Part shown: one piece after another, positions 46,533 through 54,924 of the stretch
Position numbering within the stretch: the first letter of the stretch is position 1
Layout: each line of letters opens with the position of its first letter
Source: Phaeovulum molybdatiresistens
Lineage (GTDB): Bacteria > Pseudomonadota > Alphaproteobacteria > Rhodobacterales > Rhodobacteraceae
Length of the DNA: 64,000 nucleotides
Direction: 5' to 3'
Assembly (NCBI RefSeq): GCF_023544865.1
Contig: NZ_JAMJFX010000007.1
Span: 1 to 64,000 of the forward strand
Translations under genes and position numbers: made by a program
Notes under the pieces: model-generated
Seen by the model: only the letters and a program-made list of their open reading frames with translations
Told to the model about the DNA's origin: nothing
Databases searched by the model: none

Positions 46533-47726
46533 ATGGTGATGCAATTCTTTCGCAAGGGGGGCGCGGGCGGCGCCGAGGGGGCGGGCGCGCCCGAGCAGAA
46601 AGCCTCGGCCACGGGGCGGGTGGTGGCGCTGGCGCATGGGGCGGGCCGCGTCGTCTGGAGCGCGCGCGACACCGCCAGCCTGACGCGCAACGGCTTTACC
46701 GGCAACCCGATCGGGTTTCGCTGTGTCAAGCTGATCGCCGAGGCGGCGGCGGCGGTGCCGCTTTTGTGCCAGGATGCCGAGCGGCGCTATGACCAGCATC
46801 CGATGCTGGATTTGATCCGGCGGCCCAATGCGGGCCAGGGGCGGGCCGAACTGTTCGAGGCGCTGTATGGCCAGTTGCTGCTGTCGGGCAATGGCTATCT
46901 GGAGGCGGTCGCGCCCGTGCCGGGCCTGCCGCGCGAATTGCATGTGCTGCGCGCCGACCGGGTCAGCATCGTGCCGGGCGCGGACGGTTGGCCGGTGGCT
47001 TATGACTATACGGTGGGCGGGCGCCGGCATCGGTTTGACATGACGGGCCATCCCGATCCGATCTGCCACATCCGCAGCTTCCATCCGCAGGATGACCATT
47101 ACGGCCTGTCGCCGATGCAGGCGGCGGCGGTGGCGATGGATGTGCACAACAGCGCCAGTGCCTGGTCAAAGGCGCTGCTGGACAATGCCGCGCGCCCCAG
47201 TGGCGCGATCATCTATCGCGGCGCGGATGGGCAGGGCACGCTGTCGCCCGAGCAATATGACCGGTTGGTCTTTGAGATGGAGACGCATCATCAGGGCGCG
47301 CGCAATGCCGGGCGGCCGATGCTGCTGGAAGGGGGGCTGGACTGGAAGCCGATGGGGTTCAGCCCCTCGGACATGGAGTTTCACCAGACCAAGGTGGCGG
47401 CGGCGCGGGACATCGCGGTGGCCTTTGGCGTGCCGCCGATGCTGTTGGGGATTCCGGGGGACGCGACCTATGCCAATTACGCCGAGGCGCATCGGGCGTT
47501 TTACCGGCTGACGGTGCTGCCGCTGGCGACGCGGGTGACGGCGGCGGTGGCGTGGTGGTTGTCGGCGCATTTGGGCCAGGGGGTCGAGCTGCGGCCCGAT
47601 CCCGACCAGATCCCGGCGCTGGCGGCCGAACGCGAGGCGCAGTGGAAGCGGGTCGGCGAGGCGACCTTTCTGACGCAGGCGGAAAAACGCGCGATCCTGG
47701 GGCTGCCGCCCGTGGCGGAGGGTTGA
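46533..47726 (+). CDS. GTA g3, portal protein
   Basis: The 397-residue HK97-type portal forms the ring through which DNA enters. Landmarks are NPIGFRCVKLIAEAAAAVP, GNGYLEAVAPVPGLPRELHV, DHYGLSPMQAAAVAMDVHN and VPPMLLGIPGDATYANYAEA. The ATG at 46533 follows GAGGAGATCGGG, whereas the open frame upstream has no site. Confidence 0.93.
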   Translation: MVMQFFRKGGAGGAEGAGAPEQKASATGRVVALAHGAGRVVWSARDTASLTRNGFTGNPIGFRCVKLIAEAAAAVPLLCQDAERRYDQHPMLDLIRRPNAGQGRAELFEALYGQLLLSGNGYLEAVAPVPGLPRELHVLRADRVSIVPGADGWPVAYDYTVGGRRHRFDMTGHPDPICHIRSFHPQDDHYGLSPMQAAAVAMDVHNSASAWSKALLDNAARPSGAIIYRGADGQGTLSPEQYDRLVFEMETHHQGARNAGRPMLLEGGLDWKPMGFSPSDMEFHQTKVAAARDIAVAFGVPPMLLGIPGDATYANYAEAHRAFYRLTVLPLATRVTAAVAWWLSAHLGQGVELRPDPDQIPALAAEREAQWKRVGEATFLTQAEKRAILGLPPVAEG

Positions 47727-47727
47727 G

Positions 47728-47961
47728 ATGGCCGAGGGGGGATCGCGCTATCTGAAAGAGCCGTTCGAGATTCACGAGCAGCGCTTTGAGGCGACCGAGC
47801 GGATCATGGAGCTGCAGTTCAGCCAGGTGGACCGGCGGCTGGGCCGGATCGAGGCGCTGATCGAGGGGCTGGAGCGGCGGCTGTGGATGACGGTCTATGG
47901 CGTCGTGGCGGTGATCCTGACGCAGGCGGTTCAGGGCATTCTGGAATATGCCCCAAGGTAG
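47728..47961 (+). CDS. GTA g3.5, small protein with C-terminal helix
   Basis: This 77-residue protein has a heptad-rich amphipathic helix (ERIMELQFSQVDRRLGRIEAL) and a hydrophobic segment (MTVYGVVAVILTQAVQGIL) that may cross or touch a membrane. It starts two bases after g3. A gene in the same position, g3.5, exists in RcGTA; its role is unclear. Confidence 0.8.
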   Translation: MAEGGSRYLKEPFEIHEQRFEATERIMELQFSQVDRRLGRIEALIEGLERRLWMTVYGVVAVILTQAVQGILEYAPR

Positions 47962-47970
47962 GAAAGTCAC

Positions 47971-48534
47971 ATGAATACAGCAGAATATGGGCTGGAATTG
48001 AAGTTCTGCCAGCAGGGCGCGGTGCAGCTGGAGGGGCTTCGGGTCGAAGGCTATGCCAGCCTGTTCGGGCTGGCCGATCAGGGCGGCGATGTGGTGCAGC
48101 GCGGGGCCTATGCGCGGTCGCTGGAACGCCTCGCGGCGCGCGGCGGATCGGTCAAAATGCTGTGGCAGCATGATCCGGGCGAGCCGATCGGGATCTGGGA
48201 AGAGATCCGCGAGGACGATCGCGGGCTGTTCGTCCGCGGCCGGCTTTTGCCCGAGGTGGCCCGCGCGCGTGAGGCGGCGGCGCTGATCGCGGCGGGGGCG
48301 ATTGACGGGCTGTCGATCGGTTATCGCACGATCGCGGCGGGAAAGGATGCCCAGGGCCGACGCAGCCTGATGGAGCTGGAGCTGTGGGAGGTGTCGCTGG
48401 TGACCTTTCCGATGCTGCGTGAGGCGCGGGTGGCGGCCAAGGCGGGGGACATTGTCGGCGACCGGGCCGGGGCTGCGTTGCAGGATCTGGCGGGGGCGCT
48501 GCGTGAAGCGACGGCCAGCCTGGCGGATCGCTGA
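47971..48534 (+). CDS. GTA g4, prohead protease
   Basis: The 187-residue HK97-type serine protease (S78) trims the capsid protein. The likely catalytic histidine is H67 in KMLWQHDPGEPIG and the serine is S115 in GAIDGLSIGYRT. It immediately precedes the capsid gene, as usual. Confidence 0.92.
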   Translation: MNTAEYGLELKFCQQGAVQLEGLRVEGYASLFGLADQGGDVVQRGAYARSLERLAARGGSVKMLWQHDPGEPIGIWEEIREDDRGLFVRGRLLPEVARAREAAALIAAGAIDGLSIGYRTIAAGKDAQGRRSLMELELWEVSLVTFPMLREARVAAKAGDIVGDRAGAALQDLAGALREATASLADR

Positions 48535-48572
48535 GGCGAGCGGATTTTTCCAACCATCGAGATGGAGGCAAG

Positions 48573-49772
48573 ATGAAGACCGAGATCGCGGCCGGGGCCG
48601 GTGTGCCCCTGGCTGAAGGCCCGGAGGCAATCCGGGAAGTTACGGCCGAGCTGGCCGGTTTCCTGAGGGAAGTCAAAGGCTTTCAGGACGATATCAAAGT
48701 GAAGTTTCAACAGCAGGAAGAGCGTTTTACCATGCTTCAGACCAAGACCATGACCACCGGGCGTCCGGCCCTTTCGGCCGCCGCCCATGATGAGGCGCCG
48801 CATCTGAAGGCCTTTGGCGCCTATCTGCGGACCGGCGATGATGATGGCCTGCGCGGCCTTGTGCTGGAGGGCAAGGCACTGAACACGCAGGTGGCGGCCG
48901 AGGGCGGCTATCTGGTGGATCCGCAGACATCCGAGGCGATCCGGGGCGTGCTGAAGGCCACCGCCTCGATCCGGCAGATCGCCAATGTGGTGAATGTCGA
49001 GGCGACCTCGTTCGATGTGCTGGTGGATCATTCCGAGATGGGATCGGGCTGGGCCACCGAAACGGCCAGCCTGACCGAGACCGGCACGCCGCAGATCGAC
49101 CGGATCAGCATTCCGCTGCATGAGCTGTCGGCGATGCCGAAGGCCAGCCAGCGGTTGCTGGACGACAGTGCCTTTGACATCGAGGGCTGGCTGGCGGGCC
49201 GCATCGCCGACAAATTCGCCCGCGCCGAGGCGGCGGCCTTTGTCGGCGGCGATGGCGTGGACAAGCCCCGCGGCTTTCTGACCCATGCCACCGTGCCCGA
49301 GGAGGCCTGGAGCTGGGGCAACCTGGGCTATGTCGCCACCGGCAATGAGGGCGATTTCGCCGCGACCAATGCCAGCGATGCGATCGTCGATCTGGTCTAT
49401 GCGCTGGATGCCGAATACCGCGCCAATGCGACCTTCGTGATGAATTCGAAGACCGCCGGTGCGGTGCGCAAGATGAAGGATGCCGATGGCCGTTTCCTGT
49501 GGACCGACGGTCTGCAGGCGCATGAGCCGGCGCGGCTGATGGGCTATCCGGTGCTGATCGCCGAGGACATGCCCGATATCGGCCCGAATGCCCATGCGAT
49601 TGCCTTTGGCGATTTCCGCAACGGTTACACGATTGCCGAGCGTCCCGACCTGCGGGTGCTGCGCGATCCCTTCTCGGCCAAGCCGCATGTGCTGTTTTAT
49701 GCGTCCAAGCGCGTGGGCGGCGATGTCAGCGATTTCGCGGCGATCAAGTTGCTGAAGTTCGCCATCGCCTGA
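48573..49772 (+). CDS. GTA g5, major capsid protein
   Basis: The 399-residue HK97-fold capsid protein has an N-terminal coiled delta-domain (about 15-55, including VTAELAGFLREVKGFQDDIK) that is likely removed by g4. The mature domain follows with SQRLLDDSAFDIEGWLAGR, FVMNSKTAGAVRKMKD and GDFRNGYTIAERPDLRVLRD. ATG follows GGAGGCAAG. Confidence 0.95.
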   Translation: MKTEIAAGAGVPLAEGPEAIREVTAELAGFLREVKGFQDDIKVKFQQQEERFTMLQTKTMTTGRPALSAAAHDEAPHLKAFGAYLRTGDDDGLRGLVLEGKALNTQVAAEGGYLVDPQTSEAIRGVLKATASIRQIANVVNVEATSFDVLVDHSEMGSGWATETASLTETGTPQIDRISIPLHELSAMPKASQRLLDDSAFDIEGWLAGRIADKFARAEAAAFVGGDGVDKPRGFLTHATVPEEAWSWGNLGYVATGNEGDFAATNASDAIVDLVYALDAEYRANATFVMNSKTAGAVRKMKDADGRFLWTDGLQAHEPARLMGYPVLIAEDMPDIGPNAHAIAFGDFRNGYTIAERPDLRVLRDPFSAKPHVLFYASKRVGGDVSDFAAIKLLKFAIA

Positions 49773-49924
49773 GGCTGGCGGATCGGGCCGGGGGGTGACC
49801 CCCGGTTTCGGGCGGGCGCGGGCTTGACCGCTGTTGTCTAGCTGCTCCCTCCGTCCGAGCGATGGCGGGAGGGTCCGCGCCCGATGCCCCGGGGCCCCCG
49901 GGGGAGGATTTCAGGAGAGTTCCG

Positions 49925-50521
49925 ATGATGCTGAACGAAGTGACGGCGGTGCCCGGCGCGGCGCTGCCGCTGGCGCAGTTTCGCGACCATTTGCGGCTGG
50001 GCACGGGCTTTGCCGATCCGGGCGCCGAGGATGCCGCGCTGGAGGCCTATCTGCGCGCGGCGATGGCCGCGATCGAGGGGCGGACCAGCAAGGTGCTGAT
50101 GGCGCGCGAATTCGTGCTGGTGCTGGAGCGTTGGCGTGGCGAGGCCTGTCAGCCGTTGCCGGTGGCCCCGGTGCGCGCGCTGGGTGCGGTGCGGATGCGG
50201 GCGCGCGACGGGGCCGAGGTGCTGGTTGATCCGGCGCGCTACCGGCTGGTGGCGGATCTGGCGCGGCCCCGGCTGCAGGCGGTGGGCGGGGCGCTGGTCG
50301 CGATCCCGCCGGGGGGCGTGGTTGAGGTTGCCTTTATCGCGGGATTCGGGCCGGACTGGGCGGACCTGCCGGTCGATCTGGCGCAGGCGGTGTTCCTGCT
50401 GGCGGCGCAGTATTACGAGCTGCGCCATGAAGGTATGGGCGCGGGCGGGGCGATGCCCTTTGGCGTTATGGCGCTGATCGAGCGCTGGCGCACGGTGCGC
50501 AGCCTGGGGAGCCGGGTATGA
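49925..50521 (+). CDS. GTA g6, head-tail adaptor
   Basis: This 198-residue protein (gp6-like connector) has AYLRAAMAAIEGRTSKVLMA near the N-terminus and AQAVFLLAAQYYELRHEG in the C-terminal half, typical of HK97-type adaptors. It joins portal to stopper. The ATG at 49925 follows GGAGAGTTCCG. It lies 152 bases after g5, where GGGGGTGACCCCC forms a hairpin that might modulate expression. The stop overlaps g7. Confidence 0.9.
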   Translation: MMLNEVTAVPGAALPLAQFRDHLRLGTGFADPGAEDAALEAYLRAAMAAIEGRTSKVLMAREFVLVLERWRGEACQPLPVAPVRALGAVRMRARDGAEVLVDPARYRLVADLARPRLQAVGGALVAIPPGGVVEVAFIAGFGPDWADLPVDLAQAVFLLAAQYYELRHEGMGAGGAMPFGVMALIERWRTVRSLGSRV

Positions 50522-50856
50522 AGCCCCCCGTTCTGAACCGTGCGCTGGTGCTTGAGGCGCCCGAGCGGGTGGCCGATGGCGCGGGGGGCTTTGATCTGGT
50601 CTGGCGCGCGCAGGGCACGCTTTGGGCCGAGGTCAGGCCCGGCACCGGGCGGGCGCGGGCGGGCGCGGTGGGGACGCTGGCCAGCGTGTCGTTGCGCATC
50701 ACGGTGCGGGCCGCACCCGTGGGGGCGCCCGCGCGGCCCCGGCCCGATCAGCGCTTTCGCGAGGGCGCGCGGATCTTTCGCATCCTGGCCGTCACCGAGG
50801 CCGATCCGCGCGGCCATTACCTGGTCTGTTTTGCCCAAGAGGAGGTGGTCGCATGA
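50518..50856 (+). CDS. GTA g7, head-closure (stopper) protein
   Basis: This 112-residue phage head-tail joining protein (SPP1 gp16-like) is rich in beta strands (LWAEVRPGTGRARAGAVG, SLRITVRAAP, RFREGARIFRILAVTEADP). It closes the portal exit and bridges to the tail. The ATG overlaps the g6 stop by four bases, and its own stop overlaps g8. Confidence 0.9.
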   Translation: MKPPVLNRALVLEAPERVADGAGGFDLVWRAQGTLWAEVRPGTGRARAGAVGTLASVSLRITVRAAPVGAPARPRPDQRFREGARIFRILAVTEADPRGHYLVCFAQEEVVA

Positions 50857-51260
50857 GCTATGGCATGGGCGCGGCGTTGCAGGCGGCGGTCTATCAGCGA
50901 CTGCGGGGCGATGCACAGGTGGCGGGGCTGGTGGGCGAGGCGGTGTTCGATGCGGTCCCGCCCGGGCCCGTGGCGGGAACCTATGTCAGCCTTGGCCCGG
51001 AAGATGTGCGTGATGCATCGGATGTCAGTGGCAGCGGGGCGGAGCATGATTTCACCGTTTCGGTGATCACGGATGCGGCGGGCTTTCAGGCCGCCAAGGC
51101 GGTGGCGGCGGCGGTGTCGGATGCGCTGGTGGGCGCGGCGTTGACGCTGACGCGCGGGCGGGTCGTGGGGATCTGGTTCCTGCGCGCGCGGGCGCGGCGG
51201 GTGGACACGGGCGCGCTGCGGCGCATCGATCTGGTGTTTCGCGCCCGGCTGGAGGGCTGA
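50853..51260 (+). CDS. GTA g8, tail terminator (DUF3168)
   Basis: This 135-residue DUF3168 protein has YQRLRGDAQVAGLVGEAVFD, the SGSGAEHDFTVSVITDA strand and the C-terminal RRIDLVFRARLEG. It caps the tail tube and contacts the stopper. The ATG at 50853 overlaps the g7 stop and follows GAGGAGGTGGTC. Confidence 0.9.
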   Translation: MSYGMGAALQAAVYQRLRGDAQVAGLVGEAVFDAVPPGPVAGTYVSLGPEDVRDASDVSGSGAEHDFTVSVITDAAGFQAAKAVAAAVSDALVGAALTLTRGRVVGIWFLRARARRVDTGALRRIDLVFRARLEG

Positions 51261-51314
51261 GCGCATCGGGCTGGCCCGGCGGCGGGCAATTCATCATTCA
51301 ATCGGAGAGACAAT

Positions 51315-51728
51315 ATGGCGGCGCAGAATGGCAAGGACCTTCTGATCAAGCTCGACCTGAATGGGGGCGGGCAGTTTGAGACCATCGCGGGGCTGCGCGC
51401 CTCGCGCATCAGCTTCAACGCGGAAACGGTGGATGTGACCAGCCTGGAATCGCAGGGCGGATGGCGCGAATTGCTGGGCGGCGCGGGGGTGCGATCAGCA
51501 GCGATTTCGGGGTCGGGGGTGTTTCGCGATGCCGCGACGGATGAACGCGCGCGGCAGATCTTTTTCGACGGCGAGGTGCCGCAGTTCCAGGTCATCATCC
51601 CCGATTTCGGCATCGTGCAGGGGCCCTTCATGATCACGGCGATCGAATATGCGGGCAGCCACAATGGCGAGGCCACCTATGAGCTGAGCATGGCCTCGGC
51701 CGGGGCCCTGAGCTTTACGGCGATCTGA
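51315..51728 (+). CDS. GTA g9, major tail (tube) protein
   Basis: The 137-residue tube subunit has the phage major-tail signature: N-terminal LIKLDLNGGGQFETIAGLRA, TVDVTSLESQGGWRELL, and C-terminal TYELSMASAGALSFTAI. Hexameric rings build the short tail. ATG follows CGGAGAGACAAT. The g10 start overlaps its last base. Confidence 0.93.
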   Translation: MAAQNGKDLLIKLDLNGGGQFETIAGLRASRISFNAETVDVTSLESQGGWRELLGGAGVRSAAISGSGVFRDAATDERARQIFFDGEVPQFQVIIPDFGIVQGPFMITAIEYAGSHNGEATYELSMASAGALSFTAI

Positions 51729-52084
51729 TGGCGAACCCCTGGGCAGGAGAGGTGGCGGTCTGGCTGGATGGCCGGCGCCATGTCGCGCGGTTGACGCTGG
51801 GGGCGCTGGCCGAGCTGGAGGCGGAGCTGGCCGAGGGCAGCATGATCGCCATGGTCGAGCGTTTTGAAACGGGGGCGTTCAGCACGCGCGATGTGCTGGC
51901 GCTGCTGGTGGCGGGGCTGCGGGGTGGCGGTTGGCAGGGCACGGTCGAGGATCTGCGCACGGTCGAGATCGGCGGTGGCCCTGTCGAGGCGGCACGGGTG
52001 GCGGCGACGTTGTTGACGCGGGCCTTCACGGTTCCGGGATCGGCGCCGGGAACGGCGTCAGGAATGGGGCCGGGGCGGCGATGA
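51728..52084 (+). CDS. GTA g10, tail assembly chaperone
   Basis: This 118-residue GTA-gp10 family protein begins WAGEVAVWLDGRRHVARLTLG, followed by ELEAELAEGSMIAMVERFE. It is thought to coat the tape measure during tail assembly, like lambda gpG. Its stop overlaps the g10.1 start (ATGA). Confidence 0.88.
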   Translation: MANPWAGEVAVWLDGRRHVARLTLGALAELEAELAEGSMIAMVERFETGAFSTRDVLALLVAGLRGGGWQGTVEDLRTVEIGGGPVEAARVAATLLTRAFTVPGSAPGTASGMGPGRR

Positions 52085-52344
52085 GCGGGCTGGATTGGCC
52101 GGGGCTGATGCGGGTGGGCATCCGGGGACTGGGGCTGGAGCCTGCGGCCTTCTGGCGGCTGACGCCTGCGGAACTGGCGTTGATGCTGGGCGAGGCGGCC
52201 GGGGCGCCGCCGCTGACGCGCGCGCGGCTGGAGGAGCTGGCCGCGCGCTGGCCGGATGCGGTTGGGCCGGATGGTGGAAAAGGAACGGGTGATGATCGAG
52301 GTGGATGGGCTGGACGGTCTGGGCCAGCAGGCGGCGGCGCTTGA
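52081..52344 (+). CDS. GTA g10.1, tail chaperone partner
   Basis: This 87-residue protein matches the small phage family TIGR02216 (MSGLDWPGLMRVGIRGLGLEP, FWRLTPAELALMLGE, LTRARLEELAARWPDA). Its last 25 residues (Gly-rich) extend beyond the usual end and overlap the start of g11 by about 50 bases. In lambda the partner is made by frameshift; here it is a separate frame overlapping g10. Confidence 0.82.
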   Translation: MSGLDWPGLMRVGIRGLGLEPAAFWRLTPAELALMLGEAAGAPPLTRARLEELAARWPDAVGPDGGKGTGDDRGGWAGRSGPAGGGA

Positions 52345-52954
52345 GCGCGGTCTGGGCGGGGCCGAGGCGATGGCGGGGGCGTTCAATGCCGAACTGGGGC
52401 GCATGCGCGAAAGCCTGGTGTTCACCGGGCGCGAGGCGGGCGTTCTGAGCAACAGCCTTGGCCGCGGCCTGCGGCGGGCCTTTGACGGGTTGGTCTTTGA
52501 CGGGATGAAGCTGTCGGACGCGCTGCAGGGCGTGGCGCGGACGATGGCCGACAGCGTCTATGGCGTGGCGATGCGGCCGGTGCAAAACGCGGTGGGCGGG
52601 GCGATTGCACAGGGGGTGACCGACCTGCTTGGCGGGGTGATGCCCTTTGCCGCGGGTGGGGCCTTTGCGCAGGGGCGGGTGATGCCCTTTGCCAAGGGGG
52701 GCGTCGTATCCTCGCCGGTGACGTTCCCGATGCGGGGCGGACGCGGGTTGATGGGCGAGGCCGGCCCTGAAGCGATCATGCCGCTGGCGCGTGGGCCTGA
52801 CGGGCGGCTGGGGGTGCAGGCCGCGGGCGGGGGGCGTGCGGTCAATGTGGTGGTGAATGTCACCACCCCCGATGTGGCGGGCTTTGCCCGCAGCCAGAGC
52901 CAGATCGCGGCACAGCTGTCGCGCGCGCTGGCGCGTGGCGATCGCAACCGTTGA
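52292..52954 (+). CDS. GTA g11, tape measure protein
   Basis: This 220-residue protein is short for a tape measure, consistent with the short GTA tail. It has an N-terminal helical part (GQQAAALERGLGGAEAMAGA), then a Gly/Ala-rich hydrophobic centre with two MPFA[A/K]GG repeats (MPFAAGGAFAQGRVMPFAKG). The C-terminal part carries VNVVVNVTTPDVAGFARSQS. The ATG at 52292 follows AAGGAACGGGTG and overlaps g10.1. Confidence 0.9.
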   Translation: MIEVDGLDGLGQQAAALERGLGGAEAMAGAFNAELGRMRESLVFTGREAGVLSNSLGRGLRRAFDGLVFDGMKLSDALQGVARTMADSVYGVAMRPVQNAVGGAIAQGVTDLLGGVMPFAAGGAFAQGRVMPFAKGGVVSSPVTFPMRGGRGLMGEAGPEAIMPLARGPDGRLGVQAAGGGRAVNVVVNVTTPDVAGFARSQSQIAAQLSRALARGDRNR

Positions 52955-52964
52955 GGAGAAGACC

Positions 52965-53597
52965 ATGGCCTTTCACGAAATCCGCTTTCCCGCGAACCTG
53001 AGCTTTGGGTCCATCGGGGGACCCGAGCGGCGCACCGAGATTGTCACCCTGTCCAATGGCTATGAAGAGCGTAACAGCCCCTGGGCCCATTCGCGCAGGC
53101 GGTATGATGCGGGTGTGGGGCTGCGCAGTCTGGACGATGTCGAGGCGCTGATCGCCTTTTTCGAGGCGCGTCAGGGGCAGCTGCACGGCTTTCGCTGGAA
53201 GGACTGGGCGGATTACAAATCCTGCGCGGCCTCGGGGGTGGTGGGGTTTGAGGATCAGCGCATCGGCACCGGCGACGGGGTCACCACGGCGTTCCAGCTG
53301 GTCAAGACCTATGTCTCGGGCGGGGTCAGCTATGTGCGCCCGATTGCCAAGCCGGTGGCAGGCAGCGTGCAGGTCGGGCTGCAGGGCGATCATCAGGCCG
53401 AGGCGGTGCAGTTCGGGGTCGATCCGGCGACAGGGCTGGTCACCTTTGCCGAGGCGCCGCCACCGGGCGCGCGGGTGACGGCGGGGTTCGAGTTCGATGT
53501 GCCGGTGCGGTTTGATACCGACCGGATCCAGGTTTCGGTGGCGTCGTTTCAGGCGGGTGATCTGCCGCAGGTTCCGGTGATCGAGGTGCGGCTATGA
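52965..53597 (+). CDS. GTA g12, distal tail protein (DUF2460)
   Basis: The 210-residue distal tail subunit has the DUF2460/TIGR02217 landmarks FHEIRFPANLSFGSIGGPER, RYDAGVGLRSLDDVEALIAF and LHGFRWKDWADYKS. It forms the ring joining tube and hub. The ATG at 52965 follows GAGGAGAAGACC. Its stop overlaps the g13 start. Confidence 0.93.
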   Translation: MAFHEIRFPANLSFGSIGGPERRTEIVTLSNGYEERNSPWAHSRRRYDAGVGLRSLDDVEALIAFFEARQGQLHGFRWKDWADYKSCAASGVVGFEDQRIGTGDGVTTAFQLVKTYVSGGVSYVRPIAKPVAGSVQVGLQGDHQAEAVQFGVDPATGLVTFAEAPPPGARVTAGFEFDVPVRFDTDRIQVSVASFQAGDLPQVPVIEVRL

Positions 53598-54487
53598 GCG
53601 GGTATTCGGACGGGTTGCGGGCGCATCTGGCAACGGGTGCGACGACGTTGGCGCGGGCCTGGGAAATCCGGCGCCGCGACGGGCGGGTGCTGGGGTTCAC
53701 CGATCACGACCGGGTGCTGCGCTTTGACGGTGTGGACTTTGCGCCTGACAGCGGCATGACGGCGCAGGCGCTGCAGCAGACCACGGGGCTGTCGGTGGAC
53801 AATACCGAGGCGCTGGGCGCGCTGCGGTCAGATGCGATCTGCGAGGCCGATCTGCTGGCGGGGCGTTATGACGGGGCCGAGGTGCGGATCTGGCTGGTGA
53901 ACTGGGCCGATCCGGGCGACCGGGCGCTGATCTTTCGCGGCCATCTGGGTGAGGTGGCGCGGGCCGAGGGCGCGTTCCGGGCCGAGTTGCGGGGCCTGGG
54001 CGAGGCGCTGGGTGCCGAAACGGGGCGGATCTACCATCCGGCCTGTGCGGCGGTTCTGGGCGATGCGCAGTGCCGCTTTGATCTGACCACGCCGGACTAT
54101 GTGGTGGAACGGGTGGTCGAGGCGGTGACCGACGCGCGGCTGTTTCAGTTTGCGCAGATGGCGGGGTTTGCGGATCGCTGGTTCGAGAAGGGCCGGTTTG
54201 AGGTGCTGGATGGGGCTGCGGCGGGGCTGGACGGTGTGGTCAAGAACGACCGGCTGAACGCGGACGGAAGCCGCACGGTGGAATTGTGGCAGCGGTTGGG
54301 GGCGGCGGTGGCGCCGGGCGACCGGGTGCGGATCGTGGCGGGCTGTGACCGGCGGGCTGATACTTGCCGGATGAAGTTTGCCAATTTCAACAACTTCCGC
54401 GGCTTTCCGCATATTCCAGGTGAAGACTGGCTGACCTCTTACCCGGTGTCGGGGCGCAGCAATGATGGCGGGAGCCTGTTCCGATGA
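53594..54487 (+). CDS. GTA g13, tail hub protein (DUF2163)
   Basis: The 297-residue hub protein (DUF2163, TIGR02218 type) contains EIRRRDGRVLGFTDHDRVLR and a C-terminal FNNFRGFPHIPGEDWL. Four cysteines, C151 (YHPAC), C160 (DAQC), C251 (GCD) and C258 (DTC), are placed like a metal-ligand set. I recall that the RcGTA structure was interpreted as having an iron-sulfur cluster in this protein. It overlaps g12 and g14 by four bases each. Confidence 0.92.
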   Translation: MSGYSDGLRAHLATGATTLARAWEIRRRDGRVLGFTDHDRVLRFDGVDFAPDSGMTAQALQQTTGLSVDNTEALGALRSDAICEADLLAGRYDGAEVRIWLVNWADPGDRALIFRGHLGEVARAEGAFRAELRGLGEALGAETGRIYHPACAAVLGDAQCRFDLTTPDYVVERVVEAVTDARLFQFAQMAGFADRWFEKGRFEVLDGAAAGLDGVVKNDRLNADGSRTVELWQRLGAAVAPGDRVRIVAGCDRRADTCRMKFANFNNFRGFPHIPGEDWLTSYPVSGRSNDGGSLFR

Positions 54488-54924
54488 TCGGGCTTCGGGC
54501 AGAGGCGATTGCGCGCGATTGGCTGGGCACGCCCTATCTGCATCAGGGCGCGGCGCGCGGTGTGGGGACGGACTGTCTGGGCCTGTTGCGCGGCATCTGG
54601 CGCACGCTTTACGGCGCCGAGCCCGAGGCGGTGCCGCCCTATACGTCCGACTGGTCCGAACCGCAGCGGGATGAACTGTTGTGGGCGGCGGCGCTGCGTC
54701 ATCTGGTGGCACTGCCGGGATGCGTGCCGCAGGCCCCGGGTGAGGTGCTGTTGTTCCGGATGCGCGAGGGGGCGGTGGCCAAGCACCTGGGCATTGCGGC
54801 CCGGATCGGTGCGGGGGCCAGTTTCATCCATGCCTATACCGGGCATGGGGTGATCGAAAGCCCGCTGTCGCGCCCCTGGCAGCGGCGGATCGTGGCGCGG
54901 TTCAATTTTCCTTCAGGAGCCTGA
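54484..54924 (+). CDS. GTA g14, NlpC/P60-type cell-wall peptidase
   Basis: The 146-residue peptidase has its catalytic cysteine at C31 in GVGTDCLGLLRG and the histidine at H101 in VAKHLGIAARI. It probably cuts peptidoglycan at the tail tip to let DNA enter the recipient. Its stop overlaps the g15 ATG. Confidence 0.93.
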   Translation: MIGLRAEAIARDWLGTPYLHQGAARGVGTDCLGLLRGIWRTLYGAEPEAVPPYTSDWSEPQRDELLWAAALRHLVALPGCVPQAPGEVLLFRMREGAVAKHLGIAARIGAGASFIHAYTGHGVIESPLSRPWQRRIVARFNFPSGA

